Positions 8,144-15,975 of a DNA stretch of 43,595 nucleotides are shown here, in pieces. Below the pieces are notes generated by a model, which was not told the DNA's origin, searched no databases, and was given only the letters and a program-made list of their open reading frames with translations. The stretch's first letter is position 1. The number at the start of each line of letters is the position of its first letter. This DNA is from JAIRTY01 sp050257395 (GTDB lineage Bacteria > Actinomycetota > Actinomycetes > Streptosporangiales > Streptosporangiaceae), in contig JBLMWU010000206.1 in assembly GCA_050257395.1 (NCBI GenBank), positions 1-43,595 on the forward strand, read 5' to 3'. Made by a program: the position numbers and the translations under genes.

Positions 8144-9082
8144 ATGAGAGCTGTCGGGATAACGGAATGGGGCGGCCCGGAGGTTCTGCACCTGGTGGAG
8201 CTGCCGGATCCGGAAGCCGGCCCGGGCGAGGTGCGGATCCGGGTGCACGCGGCCACGGTCAACCCCACGGACACGGTGCTGCGCAGCGGCGGGCGGGCGC
8301 AGCTGGTCAAGGACATACCGCCGCCCTACGTGCCGGGCATGGACGCCGCCGGGGTGGTGGAGCAGATCGGCGACGGGACCCGCACGGACCTGCGGGCCGG
8401 TGACCACGTCATGGCGATCGTCGTGCCCTACGGCTCGCACGGCGCCTACGCCGAGCGGATCGTGGTGCCCGCCGAGTCCGTCGCCCGGGTGCCGGACGGC
8501 GCCACCGACGTCGCCGCGGCGACCCTGCCGATGAACGGGCTCACCGTCCGCCAGGCCCTCGACGTGCTCGCGCTCGAACCGGGCCGGACCCTCGCGGTCA
8601 CCGGCGCGGCCGGCGCGGTCGGCGGCTACGCGGTCCAGCTCGGCAAAGCCGGCGGGCTGCGGGTCATCGCGGACGCCTCCCCGGCCGACGAGCGGCTCGT
8701 CAAAGAGCTCGGCGCGGACGTGGTGGTGCCGCGCGGCGACGGCTTCGCCGCCCGGGTCCGCGAGGTGCTCCCGGAGGGGGCGGACGGCCTCGTCGACGCC
8801 GCGCTGCTGGACGAGGCGGCGGTCCCGGCGGTGCGCGACGGCGGCCGGATCGCCACCGTGCGCGGGTTCCGCGGCGGGGATCAGCGGGGCATCACCTTCC
8901 ACCCGGTGCTGGTCCGCAACTACGCGCGGGAGCAGGCCAAGCTCGATGAGCTGCGCCAGCAGGCATCCGATGGCCGCCTCACGCTGCGGGTGGCCCGCAC
9001 GTTCCCGGCCGCGCAGGCCGCGGAGGCGCACCGGCTGCTGGAGGCGGGCGGCACCAGGGGGCGGCTGGTGCTGGAGTTCTGA
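8144..9082 (+). CDS. MDR-family NAD(P)-dependent quinone oxidoreductase-like protein
   Basis: The predicted protein has 312 residues. It has the GroES-like N-terminal half of zinc-independent MDR enzymes (RAVGITEWGGPEVL, PGEVRIRVHAATVNPTDT, VPGMDAAGVVE) and a Rossmann half beginning VTGAAGAVGGYAVQLGKAGG. The cysteine ligands of structural zinc are absent, which fits quinone oxidoreductase or crotonyl-CoA reductase-like members. I chose ATG 8144 because MRAV is the usual beginning of the family; an ATG at 8126 is in frame. It is divergent from the thiolase-like gene with a 42-bp shared control region, suggesting co-regulation. It probably reduces an enone or quinone with NADPH; the substrate is not deducible. 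Confidence 0.82.
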   Translation: MRAVGITEWGGPEVLHLVELPDPEAGPGEVRIRVHAATVNPTDTVLRSGGRAQLVKDIPPPYVPGMDAAGVVEQIGDGTRTDLRAGDHVMAIVVPYGSHGAYAERIVVPAESVARVPDGATDVAAATLPMNGLTVRQALDVLALEPGRTLAVTGAAGAVGGYAVQLGKAGGLRVIADASPADERLVKELGADVVVPRGDGFAARVREVLPEGADGLVDAALLDEAAVPAVRDGGRIATVRGFRGGDQRGITFHPVLVRNYAREQAKLDELRQQASDGRLTLRVARTFPAAQAAEAHRLLEAGGTRGRLVLEF

Positions 9083-9375
9083 CCAGCGGCCCGGCCGGGC
9101 CGGGGGAGCGGACGCGCCGGCGGAGCCCGTTCATCCAACTACTGTGCGTCATCGATGATACGGTCGCCAGCACGTGAGCGGCACCGGTGAACACGGAGGG
9201 TAGTGGTGCCGATTCCGGGGGGCACGTGCGGCGTGGGCGGGGTGGCGGTTTGCCGCCGCCGTGCCGGCTGCGCCGGGTGCTGCGGGTGCCGCTGCGGCGT
9301 CAGGGGGCCGCAGCGACGCCCTGCACCCCGGGCGTCTCCCAGCGGATCTGGCGGAACCTGGCGCCCGCGCGGTAA
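9083..9375. other. Non-coding gap with a GC palindrome; no gene recognised
   Basis: A 16-bp perfect palindrome at 9087-9102 (six paired bases each side of GGCC) directly follows the oxidoreductase stop and may end its transcript. The rest is GC-rich, with short open frames of low-complexity Arg/Gly/Pro composition that do not resemble proteins. The 3' end becomes AT-richer (TAAATTC at 9373-9379) next to the operator of the following gene. Confidence 0.4.
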
Positions 9376-9399
9376 ATTCTCTGACATAGGTCAGAGAAT
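9376..9399 (+). promoter_or_regulatory. Perfect 10-bp inverted repeat overlapping the start codon of the MarR-GNAT gene
   Basis: ATTCTCTGAC (9376-9385) and GTCAGAGAAT (9390-9399) are exact reverse complements around the spacer ATAG. The right arm includes the first two bases of ATG 9398. The size and symmetry fit a MarR dimer site, so autoregulation by the downstream product is the simplest reading. No Shine-Dalgarno sequence fits before 9398, so the transcript may be leaderless. Confidence 0.7.
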
Positions 9400-10300
9400 G
9401 GATGCGGTCATGGCCAGCGACGCGGAGATGGTCAGCCAGGTCCGGCGGTTCAACCGGGTCGTCACCCAGCAGGCGGGCGCGCTCGACGACGCCTTCCTCG
9501 CCCGTGACCGCCCGCTCGGGCAGGCCCGGCTGCTGTGGGAGATCGGCCCGGACGGCTGCGACCTCCGGCAGCTGCGCGCGCGGCTGGAGCTGGACTCGGG
9601 CTACCTGAGCCGGCTGCTGCAGGCGCTGACCCGGGACGGGCTGGCGGAGGTCGTGCCCAGCCCGGCGGACCGGCGGGTGCGCACGGCCCGGCTCACCGCC
9701 CGCGGCCTGGCCGAGCGGGCGGAGCTGGACCGGCGCAGCGACGACGCGGCCGGCGCCGTGCTCGGGCCGCTGTCCGCCGGGCAGCGCACCCGGCTGGTGA
9801 CGGCCATGGCCGAGGTGGAGCGGCTGCTGCTGGCCTCGGCGGTGCGGGTGGCGGTGTGCCCCCCAGGCGCCCCGGCGGCCCGGGCGTGCCGGGAGGCGTA
9901 CTTCGCTGAGCTGGCGCAGCGCTTCGACAGCGGCTACGACCCGGCCCGGGGCATCTCCGCGGACGACCATGAGCTCACCCCGCCCGCGGGCCTGCTCCTG
10001 GTGGCCACGCTGCACGGCGAGCCGGTGGGCTGCGGTGCGCTCAAGTTCCACGGCGGTGAGCCAGCGCACATCAAGCGGATGTGGGTGGCGCCCAGCGTGC
10101 GCGGGCTCGGGCTCGGCCGCCGGCTGCTGGCCGAGCTGGAGGCGCAGGCGGCAGCGCACCAGGTGCGCACCGTGCGGCTGGAGACGAACCACGCGCTGAC
10201 CGAGGCGATCGGCATGTACCGGTCGGCGGGCTACCGCGAGGTGCCCGCGTTCAACGACGAGGCCTACGCCCACCACTGGTTCGAGAAGGACCTGGGGTAG
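9398..10300 (+). CDS. MarR-type HTH fused to GNAT acetyltransferase
   Basis: The predicted protein has 300 residues. Residues 1-145 form a MarR winged helix: FNRVVTQQ at the N-terminal dimer helix, LRARLELDSGYLSRLLQAL as the recognition HTH and PADRRVRTARLTARG as the wing. Residues about 150-300 are a GNAT domain: PPAGLLLVATLHGEPVGCGAL, MWVAPSVRGLGLGRRLL (the acetyl-CoA loop) and YRSAGYREVPAFNDE. Such fusions are known in actinobacteria and proteobacteria and may link a small-molecule acetylation step to gene control. ATG 9398 abuts a perfect palindrome; an ATG at 9410 is in frame. The acetylation substrate is unknown. Transcription continues toward a gap that holds a zinc-ribbon remnant. Confidence 0.87.
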   Translation: MDAVMASDAEMVSQVRRFNRVVTQQAGALDDAFLARDRPLGQARLLWEIGPDGCDLRQLRARLELDSGYLSRLLQALTRDGLAEVVPSPADRRVRTARLTARGLAERAELDRRSDDAAGAVLGPLSAGQRTRLVTAMAEVERLLLASAVRVAVCPPGAPAARACREAYFAELAQRFDSGYDPARGISADDHELTPPAGLLLVATLHGEPVGCGALKFHGGEPAHIKRMWVAPSVRGLGLGRRLLAELEAQAAAHQVRTVRLETNHALTEAIGMYRSAGYREVPAFNDEAYAHHWFEKDLG

Positions 10301-10431
10301 CCCCCCACGGGGTTATCCGCGCACGCGGGCTTTTCCCCGCCGCCGGGCAGATCTGCGCTATTAACGCCGCATTCAGGACCGGATCATTCTGTAGCCGCCA
10401 GACGGCGCAGGAAGAACGGGCAGGGCTGACG

Positions 10432-10616
10432 GTGAAATGCGGGCACTGCGGCGCGGCGGACACCGGGGGTACCGCGGTGTGTGCCCATTGCGGTGCCGCT
10501 GTCGCCGGCCCGCGGCCGCAGCCTCCCCCCAGCCGGGCGGGCGTGTACCTGATGGGGAGCACAGCTGGACCGAGATCTCGGCCGGGACGGCGGGCAGGCG
10601 GGCCGGGCCCGGATAG
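10432..10616 (+). pseudogene. Possible remnant of a small zinc-ribbon protein gene
   Basis: From GTG 10432 the frame reads VKCGHCGAADTGG..VCAHCGAA, a CX2C-X10-CX2C zinc ribbon, then a Pro-rich linker. The frame has no natural stop and would run through the whole MarR gene that starts at 10667. A switch of frame near 10545 gives the plausible ending DGEHSWTEISAGTAGRRAG with TAG at 10614-10616, so a frameshifted gene is one reading. The preceding stretch 10301-10431 shows no gene. A chance cysteine-rich translation cannot be excluded. Confidence 0.33.
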
Positions 10617-10666
10617 GTCATCCACGGGATTATCCGTTCACAAACTATTTCTTCTATGCTCGGGGC

Positions 10667-11155
10667 ATGGCTGCCGACCCGCCGGAGCGGACCGCCCCGG
10701 ATGTGAGTTTCCTGCTGGCGCACGCCAGCCACGTGCTGGCGACCCGGATGACGGCGGCGCTCGCCGAGCTGGGGATGACACCGCGCGAGCACTGCGTGCT
10801 GATGCACGCGCTGCCCGGCGACCGCACCCAGATCGAGGTCGCCAAGCTGTCCGACCTGGACAAGACCACGATGGTGGTCACCCTGGACGAGCTGGAAGAG
10901 GTCGGCTACGCCGAGCGCCAGCCCTCGGCCGCCGACCGCCGCGCCCGTGTGGTCGCGGTGACCGCGGACGGCGAGCGGGCCGTGGCCCGCAGCCAGCAGG
11001 TGGTGGACCAGGTGCACCGGGACGTGCTGGCGGCGCTGCCGCCCGCGGAGCGGGAGGTGTTCGTCAGCGCGCTCACCCGGCTGGTGAACGGGCACCTGGC
11101 CGAGCCGGTGGAGTGCGAGCGGGTGGTGCGCAGGCCGCGGCGCGCGCGCACCTGA
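10667..11155 (+). CDS. MarR family transcriptional regulator of the adjacent efflux gene
   Basis: The predicted protein has 162 residues. It is a MarR fold: FLLAHASHVLATRMTAAL (dimer helix), LGMTPREHCVLMHAL, the HTH KLSDLDKTTMVVTLDELEEVGYAE, the wing QPSAADRRARVVAVTADG and a C-terminal dimer helix. ATG 10667 follows an AT-rich stretch (TTCACAAACTATTTCTTCTATG at 10637-10658, read in part as a promoter). The next gene in the same direction, 89 bp on, encodes a DHA2-type drug exporter with its own promoter, the usual MarR-repressor/efflux arrangement. The inducing ligand is unknown. Confidence 0.87.
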   Translation: MAADPPERTAPDVSFLLAHASHVLATRMTAALAELGMTPREHCVLMHALPGDRTQIEVAKLSDLDKTTMVVTLDELEEVGYAERQPSAADRRARVVAVTADGERAVARSQQVVDQVHRDVLAALPPAEREVFVSALTRLVNGHLAEPVECERVVRRPRRART

Positions 11156-11171
11156 GTTTCCGGGTAAGTGG

Positions 11172-11213
11172 GACCGTAAGGGATTGTCTCTAACAAAACT
11201 ATCCGATACGGTC
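11172..11213 (+). promoter_or_regulatory. Promoter of the DHA2 efflux gene flanked by a 7-bp inverted repeat
   Basis: The -35 TTGTCT (11184-11189), a 17-bp spacer and the -10 TACGGT (11207-11212) fit a housekeeping promoter. The arms GACCGTA (11172-11178) and TACGGTC (11207-11213) bracket it. A CAGGAG ribosome site at 11232-11237 precedes ATG 11245. The repeat may be an operator for the upstream MarR protein, though 7-bp arms could occur by chance. Confidence 0.5.
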
Positions 11214-11244
11214 GTTCCTGAGCCGAGAGATCAGGAGCCCTGCC

Positions 11245-12747
11245 ATGACCGCCATCACCGGCACCACCTCCCCGCCCGGGCGCAACCGCGGCCTGGCCTT
11301 CGTCCTGCTGTGCGCCGCGACGCTGATGATCATCCTGGACGGCACCATCGTCACGGTGGCCCTGCCGTCCATCCAGCGCGGTCTCGGGTTCTCCCCGGGC
11401 GGCCTGACCTGGGTCATGAACGCCTACCTGATCGCCTTCGCCGGACTGCTGCTGCTGGCCGGGCGGCTGGGCGACCTGCTCGGCCGCAAGCGCACCTTCC
11501 TGGCCGGGCTGGCCCTGTTCACCGCGGCCTCGCTGGCCTGCGGGCTGGCCACCGGCCCCGGCATGCTGATCGCCGCGCGGTTCGCCCAGGGCGCGGGCGG
11601 GGCGCTGATCGCCGCGGTGAGCCTGGGCATGATCACCACCCTGTATCCGGAGCCGCCGGAGCAGGCCAGGGCGATCGGCGCCTACAGCGCCATGGGCGCG
11701 GCCGGCGCCTCGGCGGGGCTGATCCTGGGCGGCGTCCTCGCCCAGGGGCTCGGCTGGCAGTGGGTGTTCTTCGTCAACCTGCCGATCGGCGCCGCCGCCG
11801 GCGCGGCGTCCGCCTGGGTGCTGGCGCCCGGCCGGGCCAGCGGCCTGCGGCGGGGGGCTGACGGGCCGGGCGCGCTGCTGGTGACCGGCGGCCTGATGCT
11901 GGGCGTGGACGCGATCATCCAGGCGGGCGGGTACGGGTGGGCCTCGCTGCGCACGCTCGGGTTCGCCGCCGCGGCGGCTGCCCTGCTCGCCGCGTTCGCC
12001 GTCCGGCAGGCCAGGGCGGCCGTGCCGCTGCTGCCGCTGCGCATCCTCGCCTCGCGCGGCGTGGCCGGTGCCAACCTCGCGCAGGTGCTGGTGATCGCCG
12101 CCGCGTTCGGCTTCCAGGTGCTCATCACCCTGGACCTGCAGCGGGCCAGCGGGTTCCGGCCCGCTGCCGCGGGCCTGGCGCTCGTGCCGACGGCGCTGGT
12201 CATCGGGGTCGTCTCGCTGGGCCTCGCCGCCCGGCTGGGCAGCCGGTTCGGCCACCGCGCCGTGCTGCTGACCGGCCTGGCCCTCATCGCGGCCGCCCTC
12301 ACCCTGCTGACCCGCGCGCCCGCCGGCGGCAGTTACCTCACCGGGATCCTGCCCGCCATGCTGATCTTCGGGGCCGGCGGCGGCCTCACGCTGCCCGCCC
12401 TGGCCAATCTCGCCATGGCGGGCGCCACCCCGCAGGACGCCGGCGTCACCTCGGGCCTGTACAACACCACCCAGCAGATCGGGGCGGCGCTCGGGGTCGC
12501 GGTCCTGTCCACGCTCGCGGCCGGCCGCAGTGCGCACCTGCGCGCCGCGGGCCTGCCGCCCGTGTCCGCGCTGACCGGCGGGTACCATCTCGCGTTCGGG
12601 GTGGGCGCGGCCCTGGCCGCCGCCGCACTGGTGCTCGCGGCCGTCATGCTCCGCACCCGGCCAGTGCCGGCAGCGGCTGGCATAGTGCCGGAGCGGGAGC
12701 GTGCGGGGCAGGCGCCGGGCCGGCGGCGGGAGAAGATCGGGCGATGA
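11245..12747 (+). CDS. DHA2-family (14-TM) MFS drug exporter
   Basis: The predicted protein has 500 residues with about 14 membrane helices, as in EmrB/QacA exporters. The first helix carries the DHA2 signature ILDGTIVTVALPSIQ. Motif A is GRLGDLLGRKRTFLAG between helices 2 and 3. Motif C lies in helix 5 (GASAGLILGGVLAQGLGWQWVFF). A typical late segment reads TSGLYNTTQQIGAALGVAVLS. It should export amphipathic drugs or metabolites using the proton gradient. It lies downstream of a MarR gene with its own promoter between them. The C-terminus is an Arg-rich cytoplasmic tail. The stop is followed after three bases by a degraded frame. Confidence 0.9.
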   Translation: MTAITGTTSPPGRNRGLAFVLLCAATLMIILDGTIVTVALPSIQRGLGFSPGGLTWVMNAYLIAFAGLLLLAGRLGDLLGRKRTFLAGLALFTAASLACGLATGPGMLIAARFAQGAGGALIAAVSLGMITTLYPEPPEQARAIGAYSAMGAAGASAGLILGGVLAQGLGWQWVFFVNLPIGAAAGAASAWVLAPGRASGLRRGADGPGALLVTGGLMLGVDAIIQAGGYGWASLRTLGFAAAAAALLAAFAVRQARAAVPLLPLRILASRGVAGANLAQVLVIAAAFGFQVLITLDLQRASGFRPAAAGLALVPTALVIGVVSLGLAARLGSRFGHRAVLLTGLALIAAALTLLTRAPAGGSYLTGILPAMLIFGAGGGLTLPALANLAMAGATPQDAGVTSGLYNTTQQIGAALGVAVLSTLAAGRSAHLRAAGLPPVSALTGGYHLAFGVGAALAAAALVLAAVMLRTRPVPAAAGIVPERERAGQAPGRRREKIGR

Positions 12748-12750
12748 CCG

Positions 12751-12861
12751 GTGAGGCGGGCGGGCGCCCCGGACGGCACCTGGCCCGCCCGCTACGCCCT
12801 GCGCCGCCTGGCCTGGCACGTGCTCGACCACGCCTGGGAGATCGAGGACCGGCTCAGCTGA
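12751..12861 (+). pseudogene. C-terminal fragment of a DinB-like or related helical domain
   Basis: From GTG 12751 to TGA 12859-12861 the frame reads 36 residues, including RYALRRLAWHVLDHAWEIEDR. To me this resembles the last helix of DinB/mycothiol-dependent isomerase-like proteins, with a WHxxDHxWExE pattern. There is no room for the rest of such a protein between the exporter stop (12747) and this point, so it is probably a deletion remnant. The reading rests on pattern memory only. Confidence 0.4.
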
Positions 12862-12868
12862 GCGCCGG

Positions 12869-13531
12869 TCAGTGGTGCCCGCGGAAGATCTGCCACGCCT
12901 CCCGCGACGCGTAGTACACCAGCACGAAACCGGCCGCGGGGTCGGCCTGCCACCAGCCTGCCGCCGCGTTCAGCAGCAGGCCGGCCAGCACCGCGGTGGC
13001 GAGGATCCCGTCGATGAGGGTGACCCGGCCCTCGGTCGCGAGCACCGGGTTGCCCAGCGCCGCGCCGGTCCGGGCCTTGCCGGCGGCGAGCGCGAACATG
13101 GCCGCCGCGGTGACCGCGGTCCACGCGATGCCCAGCGGTGAGTGGCGCGGGTGGTAGCCGGCCGCGAGCACCCAGGCGGACTGCACCGCCAGGTAGACCG
13201 CCAGCGCCGCGAACGCCCCGCCGATCAGGCGCAGCGTCCGCCGCTGCCGCGCCTCGCCCGCGCCCGACAGTTCCCACACGACGACCACCGAGGCGCCGAT
13301 CTCGATGAGCGAGTCCAGCCCGAAGCCGGCCAGCGCGACCGACCGGGCCGCGATCGCGGCGTAGGCCAGCACGGCGATCCCGGCCACGTTCCAGCCGAGC
13401 GTCGTGTACTCCAGCGCCAGCCCGCGGCGCAGCAGCGCCTGGCGCCTGAAGTCGCCGGGGACGGTCACCGCGGCAGTCTGCCAGACCGGGGGCAGGCCGC
13501 GGGCGGCGGCCGGGACGGGTTGCGCGATCAT
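12869..13531 (-). CDS. CDF-like cation transporter (six-helix membrane protein)
   Basis: The predicted protein has about 220 residues. It begins with an Arg-rich segment (FRRQALLRRGLALEYTTLGWN) and has about six hydrophobic helices. The second carries GFGLDSLIEIGASVVVVWEL, typical of a compact actinobacterial branch of the cation diffusion facilitator family. The second half repeats the pattern with GRVTLIDGILATAVL and GWWQADPAAGFVLVYY. These proteins lack the long cytoplasmic CDF domain; metal specificity is unknown, and one usual His/Asp ligand pair is not obvious. The start is uncertain: ATG 13531 has no ribosome site, and GTG 13468 is an alternative. It is divergent from, and almost touching, the next MFS gene. 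Confidence 0.75.
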   Translation of the reverse strand: MIAQPVPAAARGLPPVWQTAAVTVPGDFRRQALLRRGLALEYTTLGWNVAGIAVLAYAAIAARSVALAGFGLDSLIEIGASVVVVWELSGAGEARQRRTLRLIGGAFAALAVYLAVQSAWVLAAGYHPRHSPLGIAWTAVTAAAMFALAAGKARTGAALGNPVLATEGRVTLIDGILATAVLAGLLLNAAAGWWQADPAAGFVLVYYASREAWQIFRGHH

Positions 13532-13585
13532 GGGCTGGTGCCACGACGCAGTGGGGCCGGTGACCGGCTCAAGCTGACCCGCCCG

Positions 13586-14737
13586 ATGCTGGCACTGCTC
13601 GGCTTCGTGTGCGCGCTGGTCCTGGTGGACACCGTGTTCTTCACCGCGCTGACCCCGCTGCTGCCGCACTACACGCACGTGGCCGGGCTCACCAAGGCGG
13701 GCGCGGGCATCCTGGTCGCCGCCTACCCGCTCGGCACCCTCATCGGCGCGCTGCCCGGCGGGGTGCTCACCGCCCGGTTCGGCGACCGGGTGATGGTGCT
13801 GGCCGGCCTGGCGCTGATGAGCGGCTCCACGCTGGTGTTCGGGTGGGCGCATGAGCCGGCCCTGCTGGACGCGGCCCGCTTCGTGCAGGGGCTGGGCGGT
13901 GCCTGCACCTGGGCGGCGGGCATGGCCTGGCTGGCCGCCGTGGCCCCGGAGCAGCGGCGCGGCGAGCTGCTCGGCGTGGCCCTGGGCGCGGCCGTGGTGG
14001 GCGCCCTGTTCGGCCCGCTGGTCGGCGTGGTGGCCAGCCACGTGGGCACCGGCCCGGCGTTCTCCGGCGCCGCCGTCGCCGGGACCGTGCTGATGGCGGT
14101 GGCGTTCGCGGTGCCCCGCCCGCACGCGCCAGCGCCGCAGCGGCTGGCGGCGGCCTGGCCCGCGCTGCGCGACCGCGAGGTGACCACCGGCATGTGGCTG
14201 ACCATGCTGCCCGGCCTGGGATTCGGGGTGCTGGATGTGCTGGCGCCGCTGCGGCTCGGCCGGCTGGGGGCCACCGCCACCGTGATCGGGGCCACGTTCC
14301 TCGGTGCGGCCGCGATCGAGTCGGCGCTGTCGCCGCTGGCCGGCCGGCTGTCGGACCGGGTGGGCGGGCTGGTGCCGATCCGCATCTCGCTCACCGCCGG
14401 GATCGCGGTCAGCCTGCTGGCCCCGCTCCTCGCCCCGGCCCCGCTGCTGGTGGCCGTGCTCATCGCCGGCATGCCGGCCTACGGCACCCTGTTCGCCCCG
14501 GCCGCCGCCATGCTCAGCACCGGCGCGCACCGGCTCGGGCTGCACCAGGGCATCGCCTTCGGCCTGGCCAACCTGGCCTGGGCGAGCGGGCAGGCGATCG
14601 CCGCCGCCGCCAGCGGCGCGCTCGCGCAGGCCACCTCGGACCTGGTGCCCTACTCCCTGCTGGCGGCCGCCTGCCTGGTCACGCTGGTCGCGCTGCAGGC
14701 CGGCGCCCGCCGCCGGGCCCGGCAGCGCGGCAGGTAG
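13586..14737 (+). CDS. MFS transporter (12-TM)
   Basis: The predicted protein has 383 residues with 12 predicted helices. Motif A is GVLTARFGDRVMVLAG after helix 2. FVQGLGGACTWAAGMAWLA forms helix 4, and AGRLSDRVGG repeats the motif A position in the second half. It is similar in layout to DHA1-type drug or sugar exporters. I used ATG 13586, which places helix 1 at the N-terminus; GTG 13538 would add 16 residues (VPRRSGAG...). Neither has a good ribosome site, so a leaderless message is possible. The start is 54 bp from the divergent transporter ATG. The substrate is not inferable. Confidence 0.82.
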   Translation: MLALLGFVCALVLVDTVFFTALTPLLPHYTHVAGLTKAGAGILVAAYPLGTLIGALPGGVLTARFGDRVMVLAGLALMSGSTLVFGWAHEPALLDAARFVQGLGGACTWAAGMAWLAAVAPEQRRGELLGVALGAAVVGALFGPLVGVVASHVGTGPAFSGAAVAGTVLMAVAFAVPRPHAPAPQRLAAAWPALRDREVTTGMWLTMLPGLGFGVLDVLAPLRLGRLGATATVIGATFLGAAAIESALSPLAGRLSDRVGGLVPIRISLTAGIAVSLLAPLLAPAPLLVAVLIAGMPAYGTLFAPAAAMLSTGAHRLGLHQGIAFGLANLAWASGQAIAAAASGALAQATSDLVPYSLLAAACLVTLVALQAGARRRARQRGR

Positions 14738-14809
14738 CCGGAGCCAGGGTTTCCCGACACGGGTGCCGGCAAGGTGCCGTAGGATGCTGACAGTTGTGTC
14801 GGTAAAAGC

Positions 14810-14832
14810 GCGGGCGGCGCTGTGCCGCCCGC
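14810..14832 (+). promoter_or_regulatory. Hairpin in the 5' leader of the FtsX-type permease gene
   Basis: GCGGGCGGC (14810-14818) and GCCGCCCGC (14824-14832) pair perfectly across a five-base loop, 21 bases before GTG 14854. There is no following T-tract. It may be an attenuator, or it may end the MFS transcript whose stop is at 14737. Slightly upstream, GACA-N4-TGTC (14789-14800) is a weak candidate operator for the operon's TetR protein. Confidence 0.4.
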
Positions 14833-14853
14833 CCCCGTACCCCCGGAGCCCTG

Positions 14854-15975
14854 GTGTTCATTGCCTTGCGCGACCTGCGGTTCGCCCGCGGCCGCTTCGC
14901 CCTCATGGGCGCTGTCGTCGTCCTCATCGCCGTGCTCGGCGTCATCCTGTCCGGTCTGGCCACCGGGCTGGCCGACTCGGGTATCTCCAGCCTGCGGGCC
15001 CTGCCAGCCACCAGTCTGGCGTTCCAGCCGTCGGCCTCGGGTGAGCTGTTCACCCGCAGCACCGTCACCCGTGCCACCTGGCAGGCCTGGGCCCGCCAGC
15101 CCGGTGTTCAGCAGGCCGCGCCGCTGGGATACGCGCTCGTGCACGCCCGGGCCAGCCGGGGCGCCCACCCCCGCGGGCAGCTCGACCTGGCCGTGTTCGG
15201 CGTCGAACCAGGCTCGTTCATCGCCCCCACTCTCACCGCCGGCGTGGGACTGGCCAGCGGCCCCGGCATCGTCATCAGCCAGGACATCGCGAAAAAGGGC
15301 GTGCGCATCGGCGACGTCCTCACGGTGGACCAGGTGGGTACCAGGCTCCCGGTCATCGGCGAGACCGGCGCCGCATCGTTCGGCCACGTCGGCGTCGTCT
15401 ACGCCAGCCTGGCCACCTGGCAGCGGCTGCACTACGGGCTGCCCGGCCAGCTCCCCGCGGGCGCCCGGGCCCAGGCCACCGCGGTCGCCCTCCGGCTGGC
15501 CAGCGGCACCGCCACCGCCGTCATCGACCACCGGCTCGGCACCCGCACCATCACCAGGCAGGCCGCCTACGCCGCCTCGCCCGGCTACAGCGCCGAGTCC
15601 GGCACCATGGGGCTCATCCGGGGCTTCCTCTACGTGATCTCCGGGCTGGTCGTGGGCGCGTTCTTCACCGTCTGGACCATCCAGCGCAAGGCCGAGCTCG
15701 CGCTGCTCCGGGCGCTCGGCGCCACCACCGGCTACCTGCTGCGGGACGCCTTCGCCCAGGTGGTCACCATCCTGGTGGCGGCCACCGGCATCGGCACCGG
15801 GATCGGGCTGGCGCTGGGCAGCCTGCTCAGCGGCTCCGCACCTTTCTCGCTGCAGGCCGGGCCGGTGGCCACCGCGGCCGGGCTGCTGGTCGCGCTCGGC
15901 GTGGCCGGGGCACTGGCCGCTGTCCGCCGCATCACCGGAATCGACCCCGCCACCGCTCTGGGAGACCACCGATGA
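14854..15975 (+). CDS. FtsX-like ABC transporter permease (MacB/LolCE type)
   Basis: The predicted protein has 373 residues and starts at GTG 14854 behind CCGGAG. There is one N-terminal helix (FALMGAVVVLIAVLGVIL), then a large extracytoplasmic domain (about residues 45-245), then three helices near 255-285, 300-335 and 345-360 with the FtsX hallmark TIQRKAELALLRALGA before the second. This is the topology of MacB and LolC/E permeases, which work as mechanotransmitters rather than ordinary importers. Its stop overlaps the start of the ATPase gene (ATGA at 15972), so the two are translationally coupled. The substrate is unknown: a lipid, peptide or drug. Confidence 0.86.
   Translation: MFIALRDLRFARGRFALMGAVVVLIAVLGVILSGLATGLADSGISSLRALPATSLAFQPSASGELFTRSTVTRATWQAWARQPGVQQAAPLGYALVHARASRGAHPRGQLDLAVFGVEPGSFIAPTLTAGVGLASGPGIVISQDIAKKGVRIGDVLTVDQVGTRLPVIGETGAASFGHVGVVYASLATWQRLHYGLPGQLPAGARAQATAVALRLASGTATAVIDHRLGTRTITRQAAYAASPGYSAESGTMGLIRGFLYVISGLVVGAFFTVWTIQRKAELALLRALGATTGYLLRDAFAQVVTILVAATGIGTGIGLALGSLLSGSAPFSLQAGPVATAAGLLVALGVAGALAAVRRITGIDPATALGDHR

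Noticed and set aside
9187..9375. A 62-codon plus-strand frame before the MarR-GNAT gene
   Set aside because: Residues are Arg/Gly/Pro filler, there is no ribosome site and no recognisable motif.
9139..9387. A minus-strand open frame starting inside the MarR-GNAT operator, apparently divergent
   Set aside because: Composition is Arg/Pro-rich low complexity with no domain, typical of a shadow frame in GC-rich DNA.
14789..14800. GACA-N4-TGTC as TetR operator for the FtsX operon
   Set aside because: Four-base arms are too short to separate from chance; mentioned only as a weak candidate.
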